Part shown: piece by piece, positions 24,008 through 34,059 of the stretch
Layout: each line of letters opens with the position of its first letter
Numbering within the stretch: the stretch's first letter is position 1
Assembly (NCBI GenBank): GCA_963813485.1
Contig: CAWEZE010000022.1
Location: 175,343 to 239,342, forward strand
Source: DASQUK01 sp963813485
Lineage (GTDB): Bacteria > Actinomycetota > Acidimicrobiia > Acidimicrobiales > VFJN01
DNA: 64,000 nt
Direction of reading: 5' to 3'
Position numbers and translations under genes: made by a program
Notes under the pieces: model-generated
What the model was told of the DNA's origin: nothing
What the model saw: only the letters and a program-made list of their open reading frames with translations
Databases searched by the model: none

Positions 24008-24274
24008 ATGACCATCCTCGGTTGGATCGTCGTGGGGTTCATCGCCGGCACGCTGGCCCGCTGGGTCACCGGCGCCCGCCAGAGCGGGCTGCCTGGTGAC
24101 GATCGTCGTCGGCATCCTCGGGGGCTTGATCGGCGGGGCGCTGTTCCGGTTGGCGACCGACCGCGACACGACGTCGTCGACGACTTCGACATCGGCTCGG
24201 TCTTCGTTGCCTTCGTCGGCGCGGCGCTCTTGTTGCTGATCCTCGAGGCGATCAGCCGCGATCGTCACTGGTGA
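24008..24274 (+). CDS. GlsB/YeaQ/YmgE (transglycosylase-associated) family membrane protein, two compensating indels
   Basis: The start MTILGWIVVGFIAGTLARWV and the end VAFVGAALLLLILEAISRD are two of the three membrane helices of this family. Between about 24090 and 24180 the written frame gives arginine-rich nonsense. The alternative frame there reads CLVTIVVGILGGLIGGALFR, which is exactly the missing glycine-rich middle helix. So one indel near 24090 and a second near 24180 cancel each other, and the real protein is a normal 88-aa member. These small proteins are general stress-responsive membrane proteins. Confidence 0.8.
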   Translation: MTILGWIVVGFIAGTLARWVTGARQSGLPGDDRRRHPRGLDRRGAVPVGDRPRHDVVDDFDIGSVFVAFVGAALLLLILEAISRDRHW

Positions 24275-24320
24275 TCGATCGGGCCTTCGAGCCGCCACGC
24301 TGGCTTCAGCGAGGGTCCAC

Positions 24321-24326
24321 TAGTGT
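24321..24326 (+). promoter_or_regulatory. Putative leaderless -10 element of the thiolase gene
   Basis: TAGTGT followed by 8 nt and the ATG at 24335. Confidence 0.45.
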
Positions 24327-24334
24327 GACGTCCC

Positions 24335-25514
24335 ATGGCTGACGTCGTGATCGTCGAGGCAGTGCGCACGCCCGTCGGGCGCCGCAACGGCGGACTGTCC
24401 ACCGTTCATCCGGCCGACCTCCTCGGCGCCGCCCTGAGCGAGGTCGTCGGCCGCTCCGGCATCGATCCCACCGAGGTCGAGCAGGTCGTCGGCGGGTGCG
24501 TGAGCCAGGTCGGGGAGCAGTCGTTCAACATCACCCGCACCGCCTGGCTGAGCGCCGGCCTCCCACTCGGCACCGCCGCCACCACTGTCGACAGCCAATG
24601 CGGGTCCTCGCAGCAGGCCACCAACGTGGCCACGAGCCTGGTGGCGTCCGGCGTCGTAGACGTGGCCATCGCCTGTGGGGTCGAGCTGATGTCGCCGGGT
24701 GCCGATCGGGTCGAACTCGTCCAAGCAGCTCGGCTTGGGCGTGCCGATCCCCAAGACCTACTTCCCGCGCTACGAGTTCACGTCCCAGTTCGAAGGTGCC
24801 GAACGCATCGCCGACAAATGGGGCATCACGCGGGCCGACACCGACGAGTTCGGGCTGCTCTCGCAGCAGCGGGCCGCCCGGGCCTGGGCCGAAGGCCGGT
24901 TCGACACCCAGGTGGTGCCGGTCGAGGCCCCCGATGTCGACGACGATGGCAAGCCGACGGGCACCGCCCACCACGTCGCCCGCGACGAGGGCCTGCGCGA
25001 CACCAGCCTCGAGGCCCTGGCCGGGCTCAAGCCAGTGGCTCGACCCGACGGGGTCCACACGGCAGGTAGCTCGTCCCAGATCAGCGACGGTGCCGCCGCG
25101 CTCCTGATGATGACCGCCGACAAAGCCGCGGACCTGGGGCTGCGGGCACGAGCCCGGGTCGTCGACACCTGCCTCGTCGGGGTGGACCCGATCCTCATGC
25201 TCACCGGACCGATCGACGCCACCCAGCGCCTGCTGGCCCGCACCGGCATGGCACTCGCCGACATCGACCTGGTGGAGATCAACGAGGCCTTCGCCTCGGT
25301 GGTGCTGGCGTGGCAGCGCGAGCTGGGTGCCGACCTCGACCGAACCAACCCCAACGGCGGCGCCATCGCCCTCGGCCACCCACTGGGCGCGACCGGAGCC
25401 TTCCTCATGACCAAGGCGGTCCACGAGCTCGAGCGCACCGACGGCTCCACGGCGCTCGTCACGATGTGCTGCGGCGGCGGCCTGGGCACGGGCACGATCA
25501 TCGAGCGCGCTTAG
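24335..25514 (+). CDS. Acetyl-CoA C-acyltransferase (thiolase), frameshifted
   Basis: The thiolase motifs are complete once a frame change near 24715 is bridged: the acyl-accepting Cys89 in TTVDSQCGSSQQATNVATSL, the loop PRYEFTSQFEGAERIADKWG, SSSQISDGAAALLMMTADK, VEINEAFASVVLAWQRELG with the active His region, NGGAIALGHPLGATGAFLMT, and MCCGGGLGTGTII carrying the second Cys. Joined length is about 393 aa, typical of degradative thiolases. It probably acts in beta-oxidation or steroid-ring catabolism; no other beta-oxidation gene is adjacent. Confidence 0.9.
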
Positions 25515-25634
25515 GAGCCGTCCTAGGCGATCCCCGGCTCCGGGCTCGGCCACGCTCCACCTCCCACGGGTCGCTCCCGGATCGCGGCCGACGGCCGCCG
25601 CCACGATCCGACGCCGTCGACCCGGGAGTCGTCC

Positions 25635-26195
25635 TTGTCCACGAGATCCACGCGAGCCCCCCGCTCCGGTTCACCAGCGCTGCTGGTGGCGATCGTCGGC
25701 GCCGCCGTGGCCGGGGCGGTCACGTTCCAGCTGTCCCCGCGCCGCGCCGGCACGCCGGGCCACCCGGGCGCGGCCACCGTCGTCGAGGTCATCGACGGCG
25801 ACACGCTGGTGGTCGACCTCGCCGGGGGCGACGAGCACGTGCGCCTGATCGGCATCGACACGCCCGAGACCGTCGCCCCCGACCGCCCCGACGAGTGCTT
25901 CGGGGCCGAGGCGTCGCACCACCTCGCCGACCTGGCGCCGCCCGGCACGGCCATCCGGCTGGAGCGCGACGTCGAGGCGCGTGACCAGTACGACCGGCTG
26001 CTCGCCTACGCCTACCGCGCCCGAGACGACCTGTTCCTGAACCTCGCCCAGGTGACCGGCGGCTTCGCCGAGCCGCTCGCCTATCCGCCCAACACCGCCC
26101 ACCAGGCCGACTTCGAGCGGGCCGAGCGCGAGGCCCGCAGGGCCGGGGCGGGCCTCTGGACGGCATGCGGCAGCGCCGACGTGCCCCTCGGCTGA
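25635..26195 (+). CDS. Thermonuclease (SNase) family protein with N-terminal anchor (186 aa)
   Basis: Staphylococcal-nuclease-like motifs are present: VVEVIDGDTLVVDLAGG, VRLIGIDTPETVAPDRPDE (the Arg and Glu catalytic residues), LERDVEARDQYDRLLAYAYR (second Arg) and FERAEREARRAGAGLWTA. An N-terminal hydrophobic stretch (GSPALLVAIVGAAVAGAVTF) makes it membrane-anchored or secreted. The TTG at 25635 is taken as start to keep that segment; a later GTG would shorten it. The product should be an extracytoplasmic Ca-dependent nuclease. Confidence 0.82.
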   Translation: MSTRSTRAPRSGSPALLVAIVGAAVAGAVTFQLSPRRAGTPGHPGAATVVEVIDGDTLVVDLAGGDEHVRLIGIDTPETVAPDRPDECFGAEASHHLADLAPPGTAIRLERDVEARDQYDRLLAYAYRARDDLFLNLAQVTGGFAEPLAYPPNTAHQADFERAEREARRAGAGLWTACGSADVPLG

Positions 26196-26238
26196 AGGCG
26201 GCGCCGAACGACGGCCGCGGTGCCGAGAAGACCAGCGA

Positions 26239-26244
26239 TAGCCT
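26239..26244 (+). promoter_or_regulatory. Putative leaderless -10 element of the ChbG-like gene
   Basis: TAGCCT followed by 7 nt and the ATG at 26252. It overlaps the sequence just after the nuclease stop. Confidence 0.42.
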
Positions 26245-26251
26245 CGGTCCG

Positions 26252-27088
26252 ATGGCCACGCTCGCCGAACGGCTCGGCTACGGCACCGACGACCGGGTGC
26301 TGATCATCAACTGCGACGACCTGGGCTCCTGCCACGCCGCCAACGTGGGCGTCTACGAAGCCCTGCGCGACGGCGTCGCCACCAGCGCCTCGCTGATGGT
26401 CCCCTGCCCGTGGGCGCGCGAGGCCGCGGCGCGCTACCGGGGCGAGGACGTGGGCGTGCACCTCACGCTCAACGCCGAGCACGACCTCTACCGCTGGGGC
26501 CCCATCACCCACGCCCCCTCGCTGCTGGACGGCGATGGCGGCTTCCCCCGCACCCAGCGTGACCTCTGGGAGCACGCCGACCTCGACGAGGCCCGCCGGG
26601 AGCTGCGGGCGCAGGTCGAACGAGCGATCCTCTGGGGCTTCGACGTGAGCCACCTGGACAGCCACATGGGGACGCTCCAGCTCAAGGCCGAGTTCTTCGA
26701 CATCTACCTCGACCTGGCGCTGGAGTTCGGCCTGCCCATCCGCCTGTCGGGCGCCTCCACCGAGCGCACCATCGGCTTTCCCTTCCGGAAGCTGGCCGAG
26801 GAGGAGGGCGCGGTCTTCCCCGACCACTTCGTCTACGTCCGGGGCGGGGTGGGTAGCCGCCGCGACATCGAGCGGGCGGTCCACGAGCTCCAGCCGGGGG
26901 TGACCGAGGTCTACGTCCATCCGGCCGTCGATTCCCCCGAGCTGCGGGCGCTGACCACGGATTGGGCGGCCCGGGTCGACGACCACGACCTCGTGGTCAC
27001 CGACCACAGCCTGCGCACCATGCTCGAACGGGCCGGTGCCAGCCTCATCGGCTACCGCGAGCTGCGCGACCTCCAGCGGAGCGGGTAA
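26252..27088 (+). CDS. YdjC/ChbG-family carbohydrate deacetylase-like protein (278 aa)
   Basis: The metal-binding pattern of the family is present: VLIINCDDLGSCHAANVGVY (Asp-Asp), EDVGVHLTLNAEHDLYRWG (His) and FDVSHLDSHMGTLQLKAEFF (Asp-Ser-His), with VTEVYVHPAVDSPELRAL as the last motif. ChbG removes the acetyl group from chitooligosaccharides; YdjC-like proteins of other bacteria act on various acetylated sugars. The gene is intact, and the ATG at 26252 follows a leaderless-type -10. It is convergent with the SCP2 gene. Confidence 0.87.
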   Translation: MATLAERLGYGTDDRVLIINCDDLGSCHAANVGVYEALRDGVATSASLMVPCPWAREAAARYRGEDVGVHLTLNAEHDLYRWGPITHAPSLLDGDGGFPRTQRDLWEHADLDEARRELRAQVERAILWGFDVSHLDSHMGTLQLKAEFFDIYLDLALEFGLPIRLSGASTERTIGFPFRKLAEEEGAVFPDHFVYVRGGVGSRRDIERAVHELQPGVTEVYVHPAVDSPELRALTTDWAARVDDHDLVVTDHSLRTMLERAGASLIGYRELRDLQRSG

Positions 27089-27099
27089 CCCGCCGGGCG

Positions 27100-27512
27100 T
27101 CAGCCGGGGGCGGCCGTGCGCTCGTGCAGGGCGGCCCGGGCGGCCCGGAACTCCCGGCCTCGGGTGACCGGCAGGATCGCCAGCAGCGCGGTCATGGACC
27201 CGGCCACCTTGGCCCGCCCCTGCATGACGGCGACGTTGAGGTCGAGATCTCCGGACGCCAACAGCAGCGTGTCCGCGTAGGTCGTGGTGATCGTGAGCTC
27301 GGCGTCGGGATCCGGTTCGTGTCCAGCCGCAAGGGCGGCGTCCACGCAACCGCCCGTCCTCGAACGTCAGCGTGAACACGACGTCGCCGTCCGGTGCGCC
27401 CGTGACCACGCGCTGGATCCGTGCCGTCGCCCCCGGGCACGGCGGCACGTTGCCGAACGCCTCGCGCGCCGAGCGCCAACCATTCGGCCCCCAGAAAGCT
27501 GACCCCTCCCAC
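27100..27512 (-). CDS. SCP2 sterol-binding-domain protein (two frameshifts)
   Basis: From a GTG at 27512 the first frame reads VSFLGAEWLALGA, the second (from about 27460) NVPPCPGATARIQRVVTGAP and DGDVVFTLTFEDGRL, and the third (from about 27350) DAELTITTTYADTLLLASGD then LDLNVAVMQGRAKVAGSMTA. Together they make a 135-residue SCP2-type domain, a hydrophobic pocket that binds lipids or sterols. The C-terminal tail is VTRGREFRAARAALHER. In this genome it lies directly downstream of mca on the same strand, 27 nt after its stop, so the two are probably co-transcribed. Confidence 0.75.
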
Positions 27513-27539
27513 GACCTACCCGATGGCTCCGATGCTCGC

Positions 27540-28537
27540 CTACGCCCGACGGCCGACCCGGCTGCGGATGCCGGCGAACAGGTCGGATTCGGGCTTCTCG
27601 GTGTCGACCAGGCTGCGGGCGAGGATGTAGTCGTCGAACGGGTGGATCGCGGTCTGCTCGTCACGCGGCAGTCCGAACCAGAACGGCGACGTCGGGTCGA
27701 CCTGGGTCTCGTGCGCCAGCAGGGCGTCGAAGCCGCACGTCGTTGAAGCCGGCGAGGTCGATCGTCGTGGTGATGCGGTCGTCGTGGGACATGCGCTCGA
27801 ACCACTCGGGACGTGAACGGCGATTCGAGCCCGAGCTCGACGAAGCGTCGGTGCATCGCCTCTATGCGCCGGCGCGACCACACCGAGTAGTAGAGCTTGA
27901 GCGGCTGCCAGGGGTCGCCGGCGTCGGGGTACGCGTCGGGGTCACCGGCGCGCTCGAACGCCGGCACGGAGATGTCGTGGACCCGCAGGTGGTCGGGATG
28001 CGGATAGCCGCTCTGATCGTCGGGATAGGTGACGATCACCTGCGGCCGCTCCCGGCGGATGACGGCGACCAGCCGGCCGACGGCCTCGTCGAGCGGGGCG
28101 TTGGCGAACGCGTCGGGATGCTGGTTGGGCTCGGTGTCGGGCATGCCCGAGTCGCGATAACCGAGCATGACCACCTCGTCGTAGCCGATGATCTCGGCCG
28201 CCCGGGCCAGCTCGCGACGCCGGACCGCCGGCAGGTCGGCGACCACCTCGGGCCGGTCCATGGCCGGGTTGAGGATGTCGCCGGCCTCGCCCCCGGTGCA
28301 CGTGACCAGCACCGTGCGCACTCCCTCGGCGTGATAGCGGGCAACGGTGCCGGCCCCCTTCGACGCCTCGTCGTCGGGATGAGCGTGAACCGTGAGCAGG
28401 CAGAGTTCAGGATCTGGCCATGCTTCCCGCTCTTGCTGCTCCGCAGCGGGCCGCTCGGGCTCCGACGCGTTGCTTGTCCGCTCCCGCGGCCGCTCGGGCC
28501 GGGCTCGCTCTCTCGCCCTACCGGGACGCTCGCTCAT
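27540..28537 (-). CDS. mca: Mycothiol S-conjugate amidase (PIG-L family), frameshifted
   Basis: The zinc-site motif LLTVHAHPDDEASKGAGTVA, then TCTGGEAGDILNPAMDRPE, VVMLGYRDSGMPDTEPNQHP and TYPDDQSGYPHPDHLRVHDI, match Mca rather than MshB. After two or three frame changes between about 27730 and 27820, the C-terminus SPFWFGLPRDEQTAIHPFDD and ESDLFAGIRSRV is also Mca-specific. The enzyme cleaves mycothiol conjugates to export detoxified mercapturic acids, so the organism should make mycothiol. The ATG at 28537 gives about 40 extra polar residues before the motif; a later start is possible. Total about 330 aa. Confidence 0.87.
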
Positions 28538-28680
28538 CGCCGGTCACGCTACCGTCGCCGGACCGTGCCCAAACCGACGCGCGCTGCAGCACACCTCGAG
28601 CCCAGGGGCGGGATAGATTCCCTGGTATAGGGGACATCCGTTCCCCGTTCCGGCGACGCGGAGCGCGCAAGGCAAACCAA

Positions 28681-29163
28681 ATGGACAGCCCCGAGGACTG
28701 GCGCTGGGTCTGGATCATCGCCACGGCGGTGTTCGCCATCGGCGAGCTGACGACCCCCGGGTCGTTCTTCATGCTGCCCTTCGCCATCGGGGCCCTCGTC
28801 GCCACTGTGCTGGCGTTCCTCGACGTCGACATCTTCATCGAGTGGCTGGCCTTCGTGGGCGTGTCCCTGGCGGTCTTCGCGGCGCTGCGCCCGGTGGCGC
28901 ACCGGCTGAACCGGTCGGTCGACGACACCGGCGTGGGCTCGCGGCGCCTGCTGGGGCACCCGGCGGTCGTGCTCCGTGAGATCCCCGCGGGCGGGGACGT
29001 CGGGCTCGTGCGCGTCGACCGGGAGGAGTGGCGGGCGCAGTCGACCGACGGATCGGCGATCCCTATCGGCACCGCCGTCCGGGTCGCCGACGTGCAGGGG
29101 ACCCGGGTGATCGTCGCAGCCGTCGACCAGCTTTCGTCACCCACTGGGGAGCTCGAGCAATGA
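28681..29163 (+). CDS. NfeD-like membrane protein (160 aa)
   Basis: The protein has membrane segments RWVWIIATAVFAIGELTTPG, FFMLPFAIGALVATVLAFLD and IEWLAFVGVSLAVFAALRPV, followed by an OB-fold-like C-terminal domain (VVLREIPAGGDVGLVRVDRE; IPIGTAVRVADVQGTRVIVA). This is the short NfeD form without the ClpP-like protease. NfeD partners SPFH proteins; the SPFH gene starts 25 nt downstream on the same strand. It is intact. Confidence 0.88.
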   Translation: MDSPEDWRWVWIIATAVFAIGELTTPGSFFMLPFAIGALVATVLAFLDVDIFIEWLAFVGVSLAVFAALRPVAHRLNRSVDDTGVGSRRLLGHPAVVLREIPAGGDVGLVRVDREEWRAQSTDGSAIPIGTAVRVADVQGTRVIVAAVDQLSSPTGELEQ

Positions 29164-29188
29164 GGTTCACGACCAAGGAGGCGTCGTC

Positions 29189-30252
29189 GTGACCGCACTG
29201 ACCGTCCTACTCATCGTCTTCGCCGTCATCGTCATCGTGTACGTGGCGGCGGGGGTGCGCATCGTTCGCCCCTACCAGAAGGGGCTGGTCGAGCAGCTCG
29301 GCAAGTACAAGGAGACCGTCGACCCCGGACTCCACCTCATCGCGCCCTTCTACCAGACGCTGCGGCCGGTGGACATGCGGGAGCAGGTCGTCGACGTGCC
29401 GCCCCAAGAGGTCATCACCGAGGACAACGTCGTGGTCTCGGTGGACGCCGTCATCTACTACGAGCCGACCGAGCCGCAGCGCCTGGTCTACAACGTCGCC
29501 AACTTCATGTTGGCCGTGACCAAGCTGGCGCAGACCAACCTCCGCAACCTGATCGGCGACATGCAGCTCGACGAGGCGCTGACATCCCGCGAGAAGATCA
29601 ACACCGAGCTGCGGGAGATCCTCGACGACGCCACCGACAAGTGGGGCGTCCGGGTGGCCCGGGTCGAGATCCAACGGATCGAGCCGCCGGCCGACGTCAT
29701 GCACGCGATGCACGAGCAGATGAAGGCCGAGCGCACCCGGCGGGCCGTGGTGACGTCGGCAGAGGGCGAGCGGCAGGCGGCCATCACCCGCGCCGAGGGC
29801 GACAGGCAGGCCGTGGTGTTGCGGGCCGAGGGCGACAAGCAGCAGCGCATCCTGCGGGCCGAGGGCGAGGCGGAGGCCATCCAGCGGGTGGCCGAGGCCG
29901 AGAAGTTCCGCCAGGAGACGGTCGCCGAGGGCGAGGCCGGGGCCATCCTGTCGGTCTACGGCGCGATCCACGAGGGCGCCCCCGACACCCCGCTGCTCAC
30001 CATCAAGTACCTCGAGGCGCTCCGCGCCATGGCCGACGGGCGGGCCACGAAGATCGTGGTGCCCACGGAGCTCGCCGGCATCGCCGGGTCGCTCACTGCG
30101 GTGGCCGACCTGCTGGGTGGCAACAACAGCAACGGGACGGGCGACGATGGCGCCGAGCCGCCGGCACCGGTTCCCGACCCGGAGCCAGCGCCGCCGCTCG
30201 CGCCTCCCGTCCGGCGTCTTCGGATCCGCCGATCTCGCCGCCGCCCGACTGA
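29189..30252 (+). CDS. SPFH/band-7 (stomatin-like) membrane protein (C-terminal frameshift)
   Basis: An N-terminal membrane anchor (LTVLLIVFAVIVIVYVAAGV) is followed by the SPFH domain: VRPYQKGLVEQLGKYKETVD, DMREQVVDVPPQEVITEDNV and NLRNLIGDMQLDEALTSREK. A long coiled coil (RAVVTSAEGERQAAITRAEG and repeats of RAEGD) follows. The GTG at 29189 has an AAGGAGG site 7-13 nt upstream. The frame changes near 30200, where the tail becomes Pro-rich and ends DPPISPPPD at 30252. The alternative long reading frame running into the next gene is rejected. With NfeD it should organise membrane microdomains or protein quality control. Confidence 0.85.
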
Positions 30253-30293
30253 GCCCGCCCCCGCCGTAACCTCGGCGCCCCGAGGAGGTCGCC

Positions 30294-31545
30294 GTGCCCG
30301 AGCAGTCCGCGATCGACGCGGTCAACCAGTACTTCACCGAGGCGGCGCGGGTCATCGACCTCGACGACGACCTGTACGGCATCCTCACCACCAGCTACCG
30401 CGAGGTGGCGGTGCAGGTGCCGGTGCGGCTCGACGACGGGGAGCTGATGGTGGCGAAGGGCTACCGGGTGCAACACAACGGTGCCCGGGGTCCCTACAAG
30501 GGCGGCGTGCGCTTCCACCCCAGATGCGACCTCGACGAGGTCCGCGCTCTGGCGTCGCTCATGACCTGGAAGACCGCGCTCATGGAGCTGCCGTTCGGCG
30601 GGGCGAAGGGCGGCATCGAGGTCGACCCGACCGGCATGAGCACTGACGAGCTGCAGCGCATGACCCGACGGTTCACCCAGTCGATCCACCACGTGCTGGG
30701 GGTCTACCGCGACATCCCCGCCCCGGACCTCAACACCAACGCCCAGGTGATGGCGTGGATGATGGACGCCTACTCGTCGGTGCACGGCTACAGCCCGGCG
30801 ATCGTGACCGGCAAGCCGCTGGAGTTCGGCGGGGCGCCGGGACGAGACTCCGCCACCGGGCGAGGGGTCGTCTACGTGCTCGACGCCTGCTGTCCGCACC
30901 GGGGCGTCGAACTGGCGTCCCTGCGGGTGGCGGTGCAGGGATTCGGCCAGGTCGGCAGCTGGGCGGCCCAGGAGCTGGCGGACCGGGGAGCGACGGTCGT
31001 GGCGGTGTCGGACGTGAAGGGTGGCATCGTCCACCCCGAGGGCCTGGACGTGGCGAAGGCCATCGCCACGGTGCGGGCCGGTGGATCGGTCGTCGACCTG
31101 GCCGGAACCGATGGCATCGAACGCGCTGACCAACGAGGAGCTGATCGAGCTCGACGTCGACGTGCTCATCCCCGCCGCGGTCGAGGAGGTCATCACCGAG
31201 GACAACGCCGACCGGGTGCGGGCGCGCATCGTCGTCGAGGCCGCCAACCACCCGACGACGCCGGGCGCCGACAAGATCCTGCGCGACCGCGACGTGCTGG
31301 TGGTGCCGGACATCCTGGCCAACGCCGGCGGTGTCACCGGCTCGTACTTCGAATGGACGCAGAACATCCAGCAGTTCACCTGGAAGGAAGACCGCTTCCT
31401 GGCGGAGCTGGCGGAGCGGCTGGCCAAGGCGTCCCACGACACGCTGACATTCGCCGAGGAGCATGGCGTGACCCTGCGCCAGGCCGCGTTCGCCATCGGG
31501 ATCCGGCGCGTCGCCGACGCCACCCGCCTGCGCGGCTACGTCTGA
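30294..31545 (+). CDS. Glutamate dehydrogenase (Glu/Leu/Phe/Val family), frameshifted
   Basis: The N-terminal catalytic domain has RGPYKGGVRFHPRCDLDEVR (substrate Lys) and MTWKTALMELPFGGAKGGIE with the catalytic Lys, then PAPDLNTNAQVMAWMMDAYS. The Rossmann motif is VAVQGFGQVGSWAAQELADR. The frame changes near 31115 and continues ELDVDVLIPAAVEEVITEDN, VVVPDILANAGGVTGSYFEW and ending RVADATRLRGYV. Joined length is about 417 aa, the size of the hexameric 45-kDa class. It converts glutamate to 2-oxoglutarate and ammonia. GTG start with a GGAGGT site upstream. Confidence 0.92.
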
Positions 31546-32793
31546 TCCGTGACGAGGAGCTCAGCGACGCCGGCCAGGGGTTCGAGCCGCTCCTGGCCGG
31601 TGTCCTCGTCCTCCTCGAGGCGCCAGCCCAGCCGGGCGGCGAGCAGGGGGTGGCCCTCGTCGGGCCCGCTGGCGATCAGCTCGTCCCCCGCGTGCAGCTC
31701 GACGTGACCCCGGGGGGAGTAGATGTAGCGGCCACCGCGCCGCACGGCGAGCACGTGGAACCCGGGATCCACGTCGAGCTGGAGGTCGTGCAGGGTGGCG
31801 CCGTCCGCCGGCGACCCGGGGCCCACGGGGACCCGTACCACGACCTCGTCGCTCTCCCCCAGCGCGATCTTGATGATCGGGTGCACCTCCTCGTGCTTCT
31901 CGATCAGCCAGACCATCTGCTGCGCCGAATCGCCCAGGTCCTCGGCGGCCTGGGACAGGTGCAGCAGTCCCCGCAGCGGTGACGGGTCGATGTCGCCCGA
32001 GCTGGCGCGCAGCACCCACAGCTCCAGGCGGTCCTTCATCTCGTCGAGGCGATCCTCAAGGTGGCGCACCTCGGCGGCCAGCCCGAGGTCGCGCAGCACC
32101 AGCGCCGAGTAGGCCAGGCCCACGGCCGTCTCGGAGACGTTCTTCATCTCGACCAGCACGTCGATGGCCCGGTCGAGGTCGGTGAGCGTGCCGTCCTCCG
32201 GCGGCGTCGGCGGCTCCCACAGCGGGGCGGCGGCGAGCTCCCGCAGAGCGGGTGATGCCCGCCGGGGATCCCCGCAGGAACAGCACGTCGCCGGGGAGCA
32301 GTATCTCCTCTCCCTCCACGTCGGTGATCCACTCGCGGTCACGCCGGATGGCGACGATGCGCATGCCGGTCTGGACCGGCAGCTCGAGGTCGGCCAGTGG
32401 GCGGCGGGCGAGGTGGGAGCCGTCGCGCACCCGCACCCGGTGCGACACCTCCTCGGCGTTGGACAGGTCGGCGACGAGCTCGCGGGGGATGCCGAGCCGG
32501 TGGGTGACGATCCTGGCGATGTCGACGGCGGCGTTGGCGATGCGCTCGATGGCGGAGATCACCTGCAACACCGATGCCATGGCGTCGGCCTCGCGGGGGT
32601 TGCGGGCGGCCATGACGCAGACGGAGCGCATGTCGTGCACCAGCGCATCCATGCGCTCCTCGAGGGCGCCGACCTCTTCCGCCATGTCGGGATCGCCGAA
32701 GTAGAGGGCGGCGTAGGCAAGATCGACCATGAGCTCGGAGAGGTCCTTGACCTCGGCGAGCATGGCCCGGAGATTTCGGGGTCTGTCGTCCAT
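31536..32793 (-). CDS. PhoU/TrkA_C tandem-repeat protein, probable ion-transport regulator (frameshifted)
   Basis: The protein consists of two similar halves. The first has a helical PhoU-like part (NLRAMLAEVKDLSELMVDLA, MAEEVGALEERMDALVHDMR) and a TrkA_C-like sheet (VQTGMRIVAIRRDREWITDV, GEEILLPGDVLFLRG). A frame change near 32250 leads to the second half (DLDRAIDVLVEMKNVSETAV, VDPGFHVLAVRRGGRYIYSP, VELHAGDELIASGPDE). TrkA_C domains bind small ligands and regulate cation channels. It lies 31 nt upstream of the MgtE-type transporter on the same strand, so it is likely its regulatory partner. About 419 aa. Confidence 0.8.
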
Positions 32794-32823
32794 TGCGAGT
32801 ATCGACCTCAGACGATAGGCGGA

Positions 32824-34059
32824 TCAGGCGAGCCCCAGCAGGGCGATGGCGATGATCAGGGTGAAGGCGCCCACGAAGTCGACCGACGAGCTGACCACGG
32901 GGATGCCGTAGGTGTCGGGATCGACGCCGGTGCGGTAGGCGGCCACCGTGCCGTAGTAGGCGACGGTCACGACGAACAGCACGGCCAGTCCCCCGGCGAT
33001 GAGGGAGACGGCGACCATCTGACCCAGTCCGGGGCTGGCCTCGCCCAGGGCGCGGGCGACCCAGTGCGCTCCGAGCCCGTTGAAGACGAACACCGGCACG
33101 GCCAGCACGAAGACCAGGGAGATGTCGCGCCGGGCCTCGCGGTTGGGCCTCGTCTGGGGCTCGACCAAGCCCAGGAACAGCTTCGACGAAAGCCGGCCCG
33201 ACAGGATGCCGCCGAGCGCCCCCGAGCTCGACAGGTGCGCCGGGACCAGCACCAGCAGCGCCGGCAAGGCCTCGAAGCGGCTGAATGACTTCTCGAGGGT
33301 GACGCCGGCCAGCGCGCTCGATGCACCCGGCGAAGCACCAGCACTGGTACGGATTCCCGGACGATGCGCCGCAAGCCCTCGCTCGAGGACTCCCAACCGA
33401 CGGCGAGCAAGGCGAGAGACGTCAGCACCAGGACAACGCCCACCACGGGGGTGACGACGGGGATCCCCAGCAGCAGCGTGCCCAGGTACAGCGCCGGCAG
33501 GGTCAGCACGTCGCCCAGGGTCGAGACCAGCGGGGCCGTGACGTTGTCGAGATCCCAGCCGTAGCGGACCGCCCCGCCAGTCAGACCGAGCGCGGCGGCC
33601 AGCACGACCATCGATCCCAGCACGCCGCCGACGATGGACACCGTCGACATCGACAACAGGTCGATCGAGTCGGCGAGCCCGAGCCCGACGGCGATGGCCT
33701 TGGCCACCACTGCCAACGCCAGCGAGATCGCCATCGTGAGCAGCATCGACGCCAAGACGTTCTGACCCAAGACGGTCTCGCGTCGCAGCGACCAGCGGAA
33801 CGTGCCGGCATGGATCGATGTCGACAGCCGATTGCCGAAGGAGCCGAAGATGTTGCCCCTTAGGCCGATGGCCGCCGGTACCAGCACCAACAGGCCGGGG
33901 TAGCGCTGCGAGAGTTCCGGTGATCGACCCGAGGAACGCCCCGGCGACAAAGCTGGTGCTCGAGTTCAACCCGAGCGCGACGAGGCTCTGCCGGACGCCG
34001 GCAGCGTCCGGTCCCAGGAGTGCGCGCAACCGCGCCACAGGGGGCAAGAGCCATCGCAT
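32824..34059 (-). CDS. MgtE/SLC41-type divalent-cation transporter, membrane domain (frameshifted)
   Basis: Read across two or three frame changes (about 33930 and 33330), the protein has two copies of the MgtE integral-membrane domain. The first begins VRQSLVALGLNSSTSFVAGA and contains LVLVPAAIGLRGNIFGSFGN. The second contains LLVLVPAHLSSSGALGGILS and LVFVLAVPVFVFNGLGAHWV. Ten membrane segments are likely and there is no cytoplasmic N/CBS domain, as in SLC41-like bacterial transporters. It should carry Mg2+ or a similar cation. The ATG at 34059 fits the first conserved helix. The regulatory function may be supplied by the PhoU/TrkA_C protein downstream. Confidence 0.8.
   Translation of the reverse strand: MRWLLPPVARLRALLGPDAAGVRQSLVALGLNSSTSFVAGAFLGSITGTLAALPRPVGAGTGGHRPKGQHLRLLRQSAVDIDPCRHVPLVAATRDRLGSERLGVDAAHDGDLAGVGSGGQGHRRRARARRLDRPVVDVDGVHRRRRAGIDGRAGRRARSDWRGGPLRLGSRQRHGPAGLDPGRRADPAGAVPGHAAAGDPRRHPRGGRCPGADVSRLARRRLGVLERGLAAHRPGIRTSAGASPGASSALAGVTLEKSFSRFEALPALLVLVPAHLSSSGALGGILSGRLSSKLFLGLVEPQTRPNREARRDISLVFVLAVPVFVFNGLGAHWVARALGEASPGLGQMVAVSLIAGGLAVLFVVTVAYYGTVAAYRTGVDPDTYGIPVVSSSVDFVGAFTLIIAIALLGLA

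Noticed and set aside
26081..28537. 818-codon minus-strand ORF spanning the ChbG, SCP2 and Mca region
   Set aside because: Only its first third is real (Mca). The rest is antisense to ChbG or out of frame with SCP2.
29189..30646. 485-codon reading of the SPFH gene extending into glutamate dehydrogenase
   Set aside because: The last 150 residues are arginine/proline-rich nonsense overlapping the start of a strongly conserved gene. The alternative frame ends sensibly at 30252.
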